Shown: positions 1-8,408 of the stretch, in pieces
How positions within the stretch are numbered: position 1 is the first letter of the stretch
How the letters are laid out: every line of letters starts with the position of its first letter
Source: Thermomucor indicae-seudaticae
Taxonomy: Eukaryota; Mucoromycota; Mucoromycetes; Mucorales; Lichtheimiaceae
Assembly (NCBI GenBank): GCA_000787465.1
Contig: JSYX01000906.1
Location: forward strand, 1 to 10,181
Direction of reading: 5' to 3'
Length of the DNA stretch: 10,181 nucleotides
Position numbers and translations under genes: made by a program
Notes under the pieces: generated by a model
The model's database searches: none
What the model saw: the letters and a program-made list of their open reading frames with translations, nothing else
What the model was told of the DNA's origin: nothing

Positions 1-1041
1 AGTATGAAGCTAAATAAAAGCCTAAGGCGATACTTGATCATCAATAAACTTTGTACGTTTCGTGTTATTAGGCTTGCTAGATATACGAGATCAGCATGTT
101 CCCAATGGCGTCTGATCATCCATCAGAGACACCATATATAGCCCAGATCCCAGGTTAGATCGGATCAGGAAAAGTCTGGTACCATCTCGATGCACTCCAA
201 TAATCTGATCTGTCAGATTTATTGCCACCCCTAACTCTTGCCTAAAGCCTTGGAACCGCTAAGAATTGAAGGCAGTGCCCTCTCGTTGGTTGCACCTGTA
301 TCACATGTTACAGAGTCTGAATTACTACTGGGTGTAGTAGGGAAGAGAGACAACGTCAACTTGCGTGCTTGAGAGAACCCCTAAAAAAGCCAAACTGAAG
401 CCTTACTCTGTAATCTGTTAGAGATATCTTTTGGAAAAGCAAAGGAATTCATTTTACGAGATACATTCAACCTTGAGTAACTTCTTTTTTTTTCCAAGTA
501 CCAAAGCATGTGATTTTGTCAGTAATCAGGCGATTCAATTGAAAATGAATGGGAGGGGGATGCTATACTATGTAACATCTTGTATTGACTAAACAACGCA
601 CACATCCCTTGTGCTGGTGCCTTCCAGTGTTTAGAGCATCACGCCACGGCTTGACCGGGCTTGTCGGGCTATCACTTCTCATCAGAAAATCCGACTTCCG
701 GTTTGCGTGCTTGGACAGGGCAAAAAAGTATAGATACTTTCTTTTTGAACGTAAAGATGGCACCGTTCTTACACTCGGCAACAAACTGTAGCGCACAAGG
801 GCAAAGCACGAAAAAAAAAACTTGTCGTTTGCATTGAGAAAACGCGTGCTTGGGCATATCCAACCCCTTCTTTGAAAGAATTTTATTATGCCAAGATATC
901 TTGGTATACAACCGGGAGGACCAGGAACATTTGACAACGAATAGAAACAAAAACTGGCTACGTTTCCATGCCAGAAAGAAAAACTATCCTTCCGACCTGC
1001 GTGGCACACACTTTTACTGTCATTTCTGACCAAAATAACAA
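1..1041. other. Intergenic stretch, no supported gene
   Basis: I see no convincing gene here. Two AATAAA signals on the + strand (13-18 and 43-48) could belong to the 3' end of a + strand gene lying left of the window. The longest open frames (563-1033 minus, 585-791 plus) lack ATG starts, carry no recognisable motif and show no splice continuation. A 7-bp-arm inverted repeat lies at 202-219, a T run near 485-493, and a 14-bp perfect palindrome at 891-904. The last 100 or so bases should hold the promoter and 5' UTR of the gene starting at 1042. Confidence 0.5.
891..904. promoter_or_regulatory. Perfect 14-bp palindrome, possible operator
   Basis: CCAAGATATCTTGG is a perfect dyad. The symmetry continues outward as TAT/ATA (887-889 and 906-908) after one mismatched pair. 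It lies about 140 bp upstream of the ATG at 1042, a sensible place for the site of a dimeric transcription factor. The dyad is seen directly; the regulatory role is inferred from position only. Confidence 0.3.
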
Positions 1042-1956
1042 ATGGGGTGGACGATTAGGGGACTCAAGCAAGGTGTCGAGGACGCGATTCAGGGCATTGT
1101 CCTGGTCTTCCAGAACCCGTCGATCCGACAACAAAAGCACCTTAAAATATTCGCGTACCTGTCCATACTTTCGTTTGTTCTCGTCGGCATCGTCCGACTC
1201 GTGGTGGTCGCTATACCGATTTACCTCGCACGCCTTGTGTTGCTGCGGATTGAACATGACGCAACGCATTTGGAGCCCATTCGCAATGCACTCGACAGCA
1301 CCGTGAGCTCGATCCCGTCGCTGCTTGCCATTTTGTTTATGCGGTACGTGTACCCCAAGCCGCTCGACACGCTGTTCATTGAGCAACTGCGGTACGTGGA
1401 TTCGCTGCACCCGGACCGACCGTCGTACGCCGCCGCTCTGCTGCAGCAACAGCAACGCCGCCAGTATCGCCAGGAGCATTGGGCCAACATGAAGGGCTTT
1501 CTTGTCCGTACGTGGAAGAAAGTACGGCTGGGTGCCGTCCTGTATCTGTTGTCGCGGCTGCCCCGCGTGGGCCCGTTTGTGTTTCCAGCCGCAGGCGCGT
1601 ACGCGACGTTTCGCGCTCTGGGCCGCACACAGGCCGTGGTCGTCGGGATCTGTTTCCTCCTGTTTCTGCAGCGCGAAACGACCATCAGCCTGATTCGCGC
1701 CTTGATCGGCATGCGCGCGCTGATGCGCGAACTGTTGGAGCCCTATTTTGTCCGGTTAAACATGTCCCACGAGGAAAAGCGGCGCTGGTTCAGCGGGAGA
1801 AAGGACGTCCTGTTTGGGTTCTCGGCGATCGCGTACATCCTGATTCGATTGCCCGTGGTGGGCTTTGTGGGTTATGGCGTGGCCCAGGCAGCTGCGGCCT
1901 ACATGCTCACCGTCGTCACCGATCCTCCTGTTTCCGTATATCACAAAAGAGAATAA
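1042..1956 (+). CDS. Multi-pass membrane protein, EI24/UsgS-like
   Basis: Single-exon gene of 304 aa. Its pattern of hydrophobic stretches and an Arg-rich C-terminal third resembles the fungal EI24/CysZ-like and UsgS-like membrane proteins, whose biochemical role is poorly known. Hydrophobic segments are at about residues 36-66, 88-103, 152-180, 188-199 and 248-275. A basic, Gln-rich linker with a run of four Gln lies near 113-150. The stretch RELLEPYF (219-226), a conserved-looking RRWF and a GRK before the last hydrophobic hairpin fit the family. The ATG has A at -3 and G at +4, a good fungal start context. The stop TAA lies inside an AATAAA hexamer (1952-1957). It is noticeably GC-richer than the exchanger and Rab5 genes, and intronless in an intron-dense neighbourhood. 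The gene is firm; the family call is from memory and moderate. Confidence 0.75.
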   Translation: MGWTIRGLKQGVEDAIQGIVLVFQNPSIRQQKHLKIFAYLSILSFVLVGIVRLVVVAIPIYLARLVLLRIEHDATHLEPIRNALDSTVSSIPSLLAILFMRYVYPKPLDTLFIEQLRYVDSLHPDRPSYAAALLQQQQRRQYRQEHWANMKGFLVRTWKKVRLGAVLYLLSRLPRVGPFVFPAAGAYATFRALGRTQAVVVGICFLLFLQRETTISLIRALIGMRALMRELLEPYFVRLNMSHEEKRRWFSGRKDVLFGFSAIAYILIRLPVVGFVGYGVAQAAAAYMLTVVTDPPVSVYHKRE

Positions 1957-1957
1957 A
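1952..1957 (+). terminator. AATAAA poly(A) signal overlapping a stop codon
   Basis: AATAAA at 1952-1957 contains the TAA stop of the membrane protein gene (1954-1956). If used as the polyadenylation signal, the 3' UTR would be only a few tens of bases, which fits the 133-bp gap to the next start codon on the same strand. Confidence 0.4.
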
Positions 1958-2089
1958 AAAACAAAGAAAAGATGACTGTCTGTCCAGGTACAGGACAGGG
2001 ATTTGGCATAACCCATGTTCTTAACGTGTGGAAGGTCGTGGGAACATCCCATGGCCTTTTTTTTCTGTCCATTTTTACTTTTTTAAAGG

Positions 2090-3651
2090 ATGGGTGCTCG
2101 TCTCAGCAAGAGACTGAAAAGAAAGCGTCAGCAACCGACACCGGTGATTCAGGCGCCTGACCAACAACAACAAGAAGAAGAAGAACAAGCAGAGGAGGCG
2201 GATGATGATGAAAGTCGAGTGTTATCACCTCCACGTGCCGACAGACGACTCAAGACAAGCAAGTCTACCAACTTTCTATTGAGTATGAGACCCGGTCGCA
2301 AACGCCATCAGCGTCATAAGCAACGACCTTCCTATCCCGACCACCACCACCAGTACAGCCGCCACCCCGAAGAAGCAACATCGTCATCATCACACGACCC
2401 ACTTGGCAGTGGCAGCAGTCTCTTGACCCCTCCGCACTCGACATCGACACCAACCACCACCAACAGCAGCAGCCTCGACACGCTCTCGAACGCGCTCATG
2501 ATGGCCGAGCAGCACAGGTATGACCAGCAAAAGACCCCCGCCTCTTCGTCTTTCTCCATGTCCGTCCTCGGACAACAAGAAGAACCCAACAAGCTCTTGT
2601 CACCTCCTCGTCATGATGACGCCACCGAGCGGCTGTTACAAGAACTGTACGGCTCAACCGACGTCGAGCGCGAACAAGAGCAAGAACTCAATCAGCGCGA
2701 ACACTACTTTCTCAAACAGATTTGGGGCGCAAACTACCGCCTGCCACTGGCCCACGACAGCAACAACGGGCCGACCCTGATTTGCCACTGGATGTGCATT
2801 ACGGGCGCATGGGGTCTGGAGATGGCGCGCGAGTTCCCCACGGCCAAGGTCGTGGGCCTGTACATTTACTACTGCCATGGTCTGCTGCCACCCATCAGCG
2901 AGCTGCTGCCGAACTTGGAGTTTCGACAGGCGTTCGTGTCCTCTTCTCGGCGGCGGCGGCAGCAGCACGAATACGGGTTTGAAGGGTTTGAGACGGATAC
3001 GGTCGACTGTATACGGATGCGGCAGCATATCTGGTTTCTGAACTCGGCGGCTTGGAATCGTGTCTTGGCCGAAGCGTTTCGTGTATTGAAACCGGGTGGT
3101 TGGATCGAGATCTATGGTCCTGGTATGTAAAAAGCAAGGCTAAAAAAGATAAAAGGATGATACAAATGAACTCCCCTTCCATGATATAGAGGACAAGAGC
3201 GCTTACAAGACCACAGGCTGTGGCTTGTCCTTGATTTATGAATGGCGCAAGAAATGGCTCGATTCGTTGGGCATGGATCCATCCATGATGCGTCGTATGG
3301 GTTCCAAACTGGTTCGCAGCGGGTTTGTGCGTGTACAATGTGAAGCCGTGGTTCTACCTCTTGGTGAATGGCCAGCGGCGTCTGGTATGTGCCCTCCAAA
3401 ACACCACAGAGCGCCCAAACTGATCTGGATATCCGTATCACAATAATATAGGCCTTAAGAAAATGGGATACCTCATGAAGGACATCTTCTTTCGTCGACT
3501 CAAACAAGCAAGACGGCCGATCTGTAGAGTCAATAACATTTCAGAGAAACAGTTCAATGATACCCTGAACATTGCGGCCCGCGACTGCGAGTCTTTTAAA
3601 GCGTATACAAGCTGGCTATACTATGGTGCTTATAAACCGACTTTATCATGA
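2090..3651 (+). CDS. LaeA-like methyltransferase-fold protein, degraded SAM site
   Basis: Three exons, 2090-3122, 3190-3384 and 3452-3651, give 475 aa; both introns are 67 nt, phase 1, GTATGT...TAG. Residues 1-190 are low complexity (Gln, Glu, Ser, Thr, His rich). The start MGARLSK followed by KRLKRKR looks like an N-myristoylation signal plus polybasic patch. From about residue 205 the protein follows the class I SAM-dependent methyltransferases common in Mucoromycota: REHYFLKQIWG, LEMAREFP (243-250), EFRQAF, the VLKPGGWIEIYGPE post-motif strand, TTGCG, and a C-terminal NWY-like WLYYGAYKP. Motif I, normally (I/L)LD(I/V)GCGTG, reads ICHWMCITG (231-239), with the acid and two glycines lost, and the motif II acid is Tyr258. 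It may therefore be a pseudo-enzyme. Upstream spacing to the membrane gene is 133 bp; the 3' end overlaps the convergent exchanger by 6 bp. Fold and splicing are well supported; activity is doubtful. Confidence 0.85.
2163..2352 (+). repeat. Coding trinucleotide runs
   Basis: Short in-frame triplet runs encode the disordered N-terminus of the methyltransferase-like protein: CAA then GAA units near 2163-2186 (Gln then Glu run) and ACC/CAC units near 2340-2352 (His run). They are slippage-prone, so length variation between strains is expected. Confidence 0.6.
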
Positions 3652-6162
3652 TGATGTTAACTCAAGGTACAAGTTGATCCCGGTGCAGACCAAATAGATA
3701 AAGATCGACGAATACCCAAGCATTCGCGACATTCGGAAGTGGTTTAAAGGTACCAATACCAACAAGAACAATAATACCACAAGTAATCCCGTCGCAGATA
3801 CCAAAATCGTCTTGGGTAATGCGATAGGATACGGTCTATTACCATCTTGCGAGGTCACGTAGGTTGCCCCAATTCCAACACCAAGTAGGATATCTAAAAC
3901 CATCTCTTTATTAGCCACACCTCTCTTTCTTTCTTTTCAGGAACCAACTTACTCAATAATGGTCCGCCAAAACAAGCACTCATGGCCATCATGGGATACC
4001 CCATCTTTGCCATTGTCACATTGGCAACGAAATCACCCAGACTGTTGCCCTATATTTGCCCATTAATAATATCCCCACCATCCACGGGCTTTTGTAATAA
4101 TTACTTACCACTGCAAATACCGTTAGACCCAAAATAGCATCGCTAATACCCAAAGCCATACCAATGGCCTGCAATACACTGACCACTTCGTTGGCAATCG
4201 CATAGATCCACCACACAGCAATCGCAAAGCCCATAAAGGACATCATCCAATAAAGCCGTGGTTTGTAACGCGGTGACGTTGTACGTAGGAACGCAACGGA
4301 TGCCACCAGCCCGGCAACAGACAATAGATACACCATCTTATTTACGCCATGGATCGCCAGTACCGTAGCAACAAATGTTGGTGCACCCACCAACTGGATC
4401 GCTGTGAGCCATTGGTTCCATCCTGCCGCTGTTGTCTCTTGTTCTTCGACTACTACTTCATCTAGTCTGATCCGCCCATCACCGTTCTCCTCTCGGACAA
4501 CCGGTAAAGTGACCGCGAGTATGAAGAGAACGGGTGCAAAAAGGACACCACTGATTTTGTTGTAAATCGATTTCTCGGAAAAGTTTTGGAGGGAAGGAAA
4601 AAGGTAATATGTCAAGGGTCGTCGTCGCTGTAGTTCTTCAGTTATAATAGTAGGAGTGACATTGCCACTACCACCACCTCCTCCTCCGCGTGGACTAAGA
4701 GGCAATTCATTGTCTAATGGCCGGTAATATCGAGCATTTTCGTGTTGAAGTGATCGTACCACGTCTTGAAACTTTTTAAATCAACCAATCAACCATATTA
4801 GCCACTGCGCAATTTCCATCTATTTTACCTCAATGGCTGAAAACAATGATGTACGGATGTGTAACTTGGGTGTTCGATTACTGCTGCCATGGTATCCTTC
4901 TGTCTCGAACCCTTCATCATAAAGCTCCATTTCATCTTCTTCCTCCTCCTGTTCTACTGACCGTTAATTTACTTTTCAACGGATATTCTTTTTAATCCAT
5001 TACCATGCCAATTGCCACGCAATAAATCATCGACCTCGCGTCCTGTCTCCTCGTATTCCAGTCTGGCGCGTTCCATCAAGCTGATATAATTGGACCGTCG
5101 TTTGGTGTAATAATTGCCGCCGACCACCACCACGACATAGATGACATAAAACACAATCAGTAGGATGGATTCGTGCAAGTAAATCAAGCCGTCTGCCACG
5201 ATTCCCATCACAAGTATAATCGCAATCGTGAAAAATCCAACGTCTCTAATAAAGCTCAACTTTTTTGTTCGAAATGGTTTGATAGCACACATCGATCTAT
5301 ATACACATCTTTAATCACATCCATCGCTTTTTTTCTGAAATTTCATGTGCTTACCCTGCTACGACACTGACAATAAATGCTGCTGCGCCCACCAATTCAC
5401 CGAGTGCCAAAGAACCCATCCCAGAGTTCATCGCACTAACAACATATCCATAAAAACGTTGGGCGATGTCCCCCTTCTTCTGCTATACAACCTTTTTACC
5501 TGAAAGTTGAAAACAAGTCTGGACTTCCATTACCAAATGCAAGAAACGTGACTCCCGTCTATAATATGTGTGTGTGTCAGAGCAGAAGCAAGGGTAAACG
5601 AGAGATGGCCTTTTTTACTTGCCAGACTTTCGGACAAGTGCAATGCCGAAGCAATCGTCTGAAGATTTGGACCTTTGTTTCTTCAATTTCTCTTTCTATC
5701 ACTCTTTTCCTCTCACACATACTTACAAAAGAAATCAGATGCTGCTATACCAACCACACCAAAAAGAAACAGCAGCCAAGCGCACTATATAAAAACCAAG
5801 TTAGAACGGCAGATATTTCCCAGCCAACAATGATATGACTTGCCATGGTCAATAGGATGACTGGCCGCGCCAACTTTGGCGCGCAGAAATACCATTGGAT
5901 ATAGTCCAGCAAACCAGGTCCTGTTGCGCAATTCTCTCTGACAAATGCGCATTGATCCTCGTAACGCTCTATGTCATTGCACTAATTCCTTCGTTAATGC
6001 TTCCTCTGACACTCAAACACAAAAAGACAGTCTCTATACCTGGGGTTCCACCGAGCGCTTTATTAACGGAACACGAGTAGTAGTAGCAGCAGTGGTAGAA
6101 ACATGCGTAAAGAGCTTGGCAATCAGAATGAGAGTAAGCAGCAGAGCTATCCGCTTACGCAT
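3646..6162 (-). CDS. Sodium/calcium exchanger family protein (CCX/NCLX type)
   Basis: Eleven exons on the minus strand: 6162-6040, 5981-5844, 5784-5727, 5672-5623, 5558-5500, 5435-5355, 5296-5004, 4956-4829, 4771-4109, 4049-3953, 3893-3646, giving 645 aa with every junction in phase. The family exchanges Ca2+ for monovalent cations across organelle membranes (human NCLX, yeast YDL206W, plant CCX). Repeat alpha-1 shows TGVTFLAFGNGSPDLFSTF (124-142) and SGMGSLALGELVGAA; repeat alpha-2 shows GNSLGDFVANVTMAKMGYP (532-550) and FGGPLLNILLG, including both catalytic-site acids D137 and D537. Residues 1-25 form a signal peptide, followed by a Cys-containing lumenal segment (CNDIERYEDQC, ENC, WYFC) typical of the group. 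An acidic, Gly-rich cytosolic loop (about 240-365) separates the two halves. The start is the first ATG after an in-frame TGA. Two introns appear to use GC donors. Organelle (vacuole versus mitochondrion) cannot be decided; the signal peptide favours the secretory route. Confidence 0.93.
5785..5843 (-). other. GC-AG intron in the exchanger gene
   Basis: The 59-nt intron 2 begins GCAAGT and ends TATATAG, with a CTAAC branch-like element inside. Removing exactly this piece joins LARPVILLTM to CAWLLFLFGVVGIAASDFF, the expected membrane helix of the family. The neighbouring GT two codon bases downstream (5839-5838) would shift the frame and hit a stop within the next exon, and no other acceptor rescues it. 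GCAAGT is the usual consensus of non-canonical GC-AG introns. Confidence 0.75.
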
Positions 6163-6558
6163 AACGGGAAAGAGAAAGAGTCACAGGAAATGTTTCAGAA
6201 GGCACGTATACTCTTTATTGATTAGACTTCTGCGCTACTTATCAACTGTAAATCAAATTTACGCTGCAAACATCCTTCATCCAGAAAATCAAACGGAAGA
6301 AGTCAAAAGGTTGTTCCACAAGTGCAAATCAATCCACAAAGTTCTTTGTTCGCCTCAAATCAAGACTATATATATCCAGCTTTAAATATAAGAGGAAGAA
6401 GTAAGAGGGTAACCGTGGTACAGTGGGGTTCCAAAGTAAAAAAATACTATCCACACATACACATTCAACAAGAGAGAGAGAAAGAGGCATGTGTGTGTCG
6501 GCAAAAAAGTAAAAGAGGGGAAGGAAGAAGGATATTGCAAAGGAGAGCCCTTTAGCTT
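6163..6558. promoter_or_regulatory. Gap between Rab5 and the exchanger, likely exchanger promoter
   Basis: This 396-bp gap lies downstream of Rab5 and upstream of the exchanger, both minus strand. Read on the minus strand it is rich in C/T tracts, including a CT-repeat run (AG repeat at about 6473-6488 on +) and CA repeats, and a TATATATAG stretch near 6366-6374, some 205 bp before the exchanger ATG. Pyrimidine tracts and TATA-like boxes are usual in fungal promoters. Open frames here have no protein-like features. Confidence 0.4.
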
Positions 6559-7764
6559 TTAACCTATACATATGATCAGATTAAAACGCTGTATATACAT
6601 CATCCCAAGAGGTAACTTACAGGCACATCCATTGGGATTCGCTGGCCTGTTCAAGTCTACTCCTCCGCGTGCATTTAAACCTCGTTGGCGTCCACGTGTA
6701 CTATCCGCTAATTGATCCAGCGGCATGCGTTTTGCTGTGAAATGGGAGGGCTGACTGTTAATAAGAGCTGTAGGAAACCAAACGGAAGGTAAAAACTTAC
6801 CGATCTGAGTAAACAGTTCCGTAACATTGTGAGCTGTCTTGGCCGACGTTTCAAGGAATAGTAAACCCATCTCGTCCGCGTACTCTTGGGCAGCCTTTGC
6901 ATATATTGATGAGGATCTGGTATCGTACACTCTTCGTTGTGTCTTTACCTGTGTTTCAATGGCACGCCGAGATTCGAGATCACATTTGTTTCCAGCAAGT
7001 GCAATAACGATGTTTGGATCTGCTTGACGTTGTAATTCATTCACCCATGCTTTTGCTTTTTCCAATGATGACTACGTATGGAAAAAATATGAAGAATGAC
7101 TAAATCCCTTCCTTATCTTTCTCTCCTTGTATGACACTTACAGCTTGAGTAATATCGTACACAACCACGGCACAGTTTGCATTACGGTAATACATTGGGG
7201 CCAAGCTCTAACGAATTTTTTTTTAATCGATCAATAGATGCCCTATAATGTACAGCTCTTCTTGTATATTTTACCTTGTATCGTTCTTGGCCAGCAGTAT
7301 CCCTGTATTGACCAGAAAACATGCGCAAGTTACTATACCTCATTCTATTTCAAAACAAAGAGAAAGCCATGCTGCAAACCAAATTTCGAATTTCACAGTG
7401 GTATTGTCATCCAACGAAATCGTCTGTGCCAAGAATGCAGCTGCAAGAAAGCATTAACAATAAAAAGAGAGAGTCCACGCGCGTCCACCCGGTGCGGAAA
7501 ATCTCACCTCCAATGGTACTTTCTCTATATTCGTCAAAATGGTCTTTTACGAATCGCATGACCAAACTAAAAAGGATGGTTCAGAATAAGGCATAAAGAG
7601 GGAAAAGGAAAGTTGCATTACTACCTAGACTTTCCAACTGCCGATTCGCCTACAGTTTATTCGGGAATCAGATGATGCCCCGCCCATAACGACAGAATGG
7701 CTCTCATACCTAATAGAACCAGTTTGAACTGGTACGTTCTGCCTTGTGTTTGAGTAGATGCCAT
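6559..7764 (-). CDS. Rab5/Vps21-type small GTPase
   Basis: Ten exons on the minus strand: 7764-7710, 7649-7625, 7566-7508, 7440-7380, 7302-7275, 7207-7142, 7071-6949, 6894-6801, 6734-6621, 6563-6559, giving 209 aa, the normal Rab5 length. Rab5 directs early-endosome tethering and fusion. All G motifs are intact: P-loop GESAVGKSS (19-27), switch I with Thr44 in ESTIGAAF, switch [16 protein letters not shown] (67-80), NKCD (126-129) and ETSAK (154-158). [16 protein letters not shown] and the early AAFLAQT are Rab5-like. The tail ends GCAC, a CxC geranylgeranylation motif; its last Cys codon is split by the final intron, with only GT plus TAA in the last exon. Two coding exons are tiny: 25 nt (P-loop) and 28 nt (switch II). 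All phases agree. Introns are 54-77 nt. Identification is very secure; only the choice of the final acceptor has alternatives. Confidence 0.95.
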
Positions 7765-8057
7765 CGTTTGCTAACAAAGAGAAAGAAGGGGTTTCCCAAA
7801 ATTGGGTTGCTTCCCAATGCGTCATTCACGGGTTTCGGAGGACAAAAATTGGCGGGCTGCCTGCCTGCCTGCCCACCCATTGATGCGAAACTCAATACGT
7901 ATTTCTTATCAACTGATTAAAAAAAGGGTCTATGGGTCTTTATGTTGGATTTTGACTAGGATGGTTGGTTATTGCAAACCTGTAAATCATCATCATGAAC
8001 CCACATCATTTGTATACCTCTTTCCTATGTCTCGGAGAGATCAATTGCCAAAAACTT
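7765..8057. promoter_or_regulatory. Upstream region of Rab5
   Basis: This 293-bp gap should hold the Rab5 promoter (minus strand). It contains inverted and direct CCAAT-like sites near 7795-7816, about 30-55 bp before the ATG, and four tandem TGCC units at 7858-7873. The + strand open frame from 7802 has no family features and runs through these elements. Factor binding is inferred from motif likeness only. Confidence 0.35.
7858..7873. repeat. TGCC x4 microsatellite
   Basis: Four perfect tandem TGCC units, about 95-110 bp upstream of the Rab5 start codon. Purely descriptive; short enough to be chance or slippage. Confidence 0.6.
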
Positions 8058-8408
8058 TTAATTTCCACGCAGATTATACTGCTTGTCCAAACATCCATTT
8101 ACTGCATAGAACGATTCACCGAGCTTACGTTGGTTCATCAGACCATCTACCGCGGCAGCTCTTAAGCGCATTAAAGCCAGTCGGGGTCCTAAAATAAAGC
8201 GACCCACCCACCAGCTCGCATGAATCCTTGCTTACATGCATTACCATTCAACAAAAAAGAAACTGTCATTGCTTTTATCATGGAGGTGTCGCAAAATAAG
8301 CAAAGAAAAACCAGCAATAGATGTGCCTAGGAAGAAATACTCTGGATAACTAACGTAGAAGAAAGTCGGATCGTTCAGCAGAGCCGTAGAATGTGTCTCG
8401 ACTTTAAT
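8058..8408 (-). CDS. Unrecognised small membrane protein, partial model
   Basis: Two minus-strand segments look coding. The upstream one (8408-8264), preceded by a CAG acceptor, encodes IKVETHSTALLNDPTFFYVS, then a hydrophobic stretch around PEYFFLGTSIAGFSLLIL. The downstream one (8188-8058), preceded by TTTTAG, encodes PRLALMRLRAAAVDGLMNQR, then KLGESFYAVNG and a TAA stop. A 75-nt phase-1 intron from GTTTCT (8263) to 8189 joins them in frame; a stronger GTAAGC donor at 8235 would give a stop, so this junction is uncertain. The 5' end is not settled: an ATG at 8603 with a 38-nt intron (8581-8544) opens a frame with TVAASTSSLLFYTRLFSISA, but I could not connect it in phase to the ATTAAAG exon. 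I do not recognise the family. The composition, a membrane segment followed by a conserved-looking basic helix, suggests a small organellar membrane protein, which is inference only. Confidence 0.35.

Noticed and set aside
563..1033. 156-aa minus-strand open frame, and overlapping frames at 585-791 and 672-950
   Set aside because: The longest starts at a non-ATG codon, none has a motif or family likeness, and several frames are open at once, as in AT-rich non-coding DNA.
4957..5003. Exchanger exon 7 reading on to a stop at 4969 as a truncated protein
   Set aside because: A 47-nt GT-AG intron in correct phase links it to the acidic loop exon and the rest of the family sequence, so the stop is intronic.
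6329..6571. 80-aa minus-strand open frame between Rab5 and the exchanger
   Set aside because: It is a hydrophobic reading of pyrimidine-rich promoter sequence and overlaps the Rab5 stop.
7802..8197. 131-aa + strand open frame
   Set aside because: It runs through the Rab5 upstream region and is antisense to the better-supported minus-strand exon at 8058-8188, with no recognisable domain.
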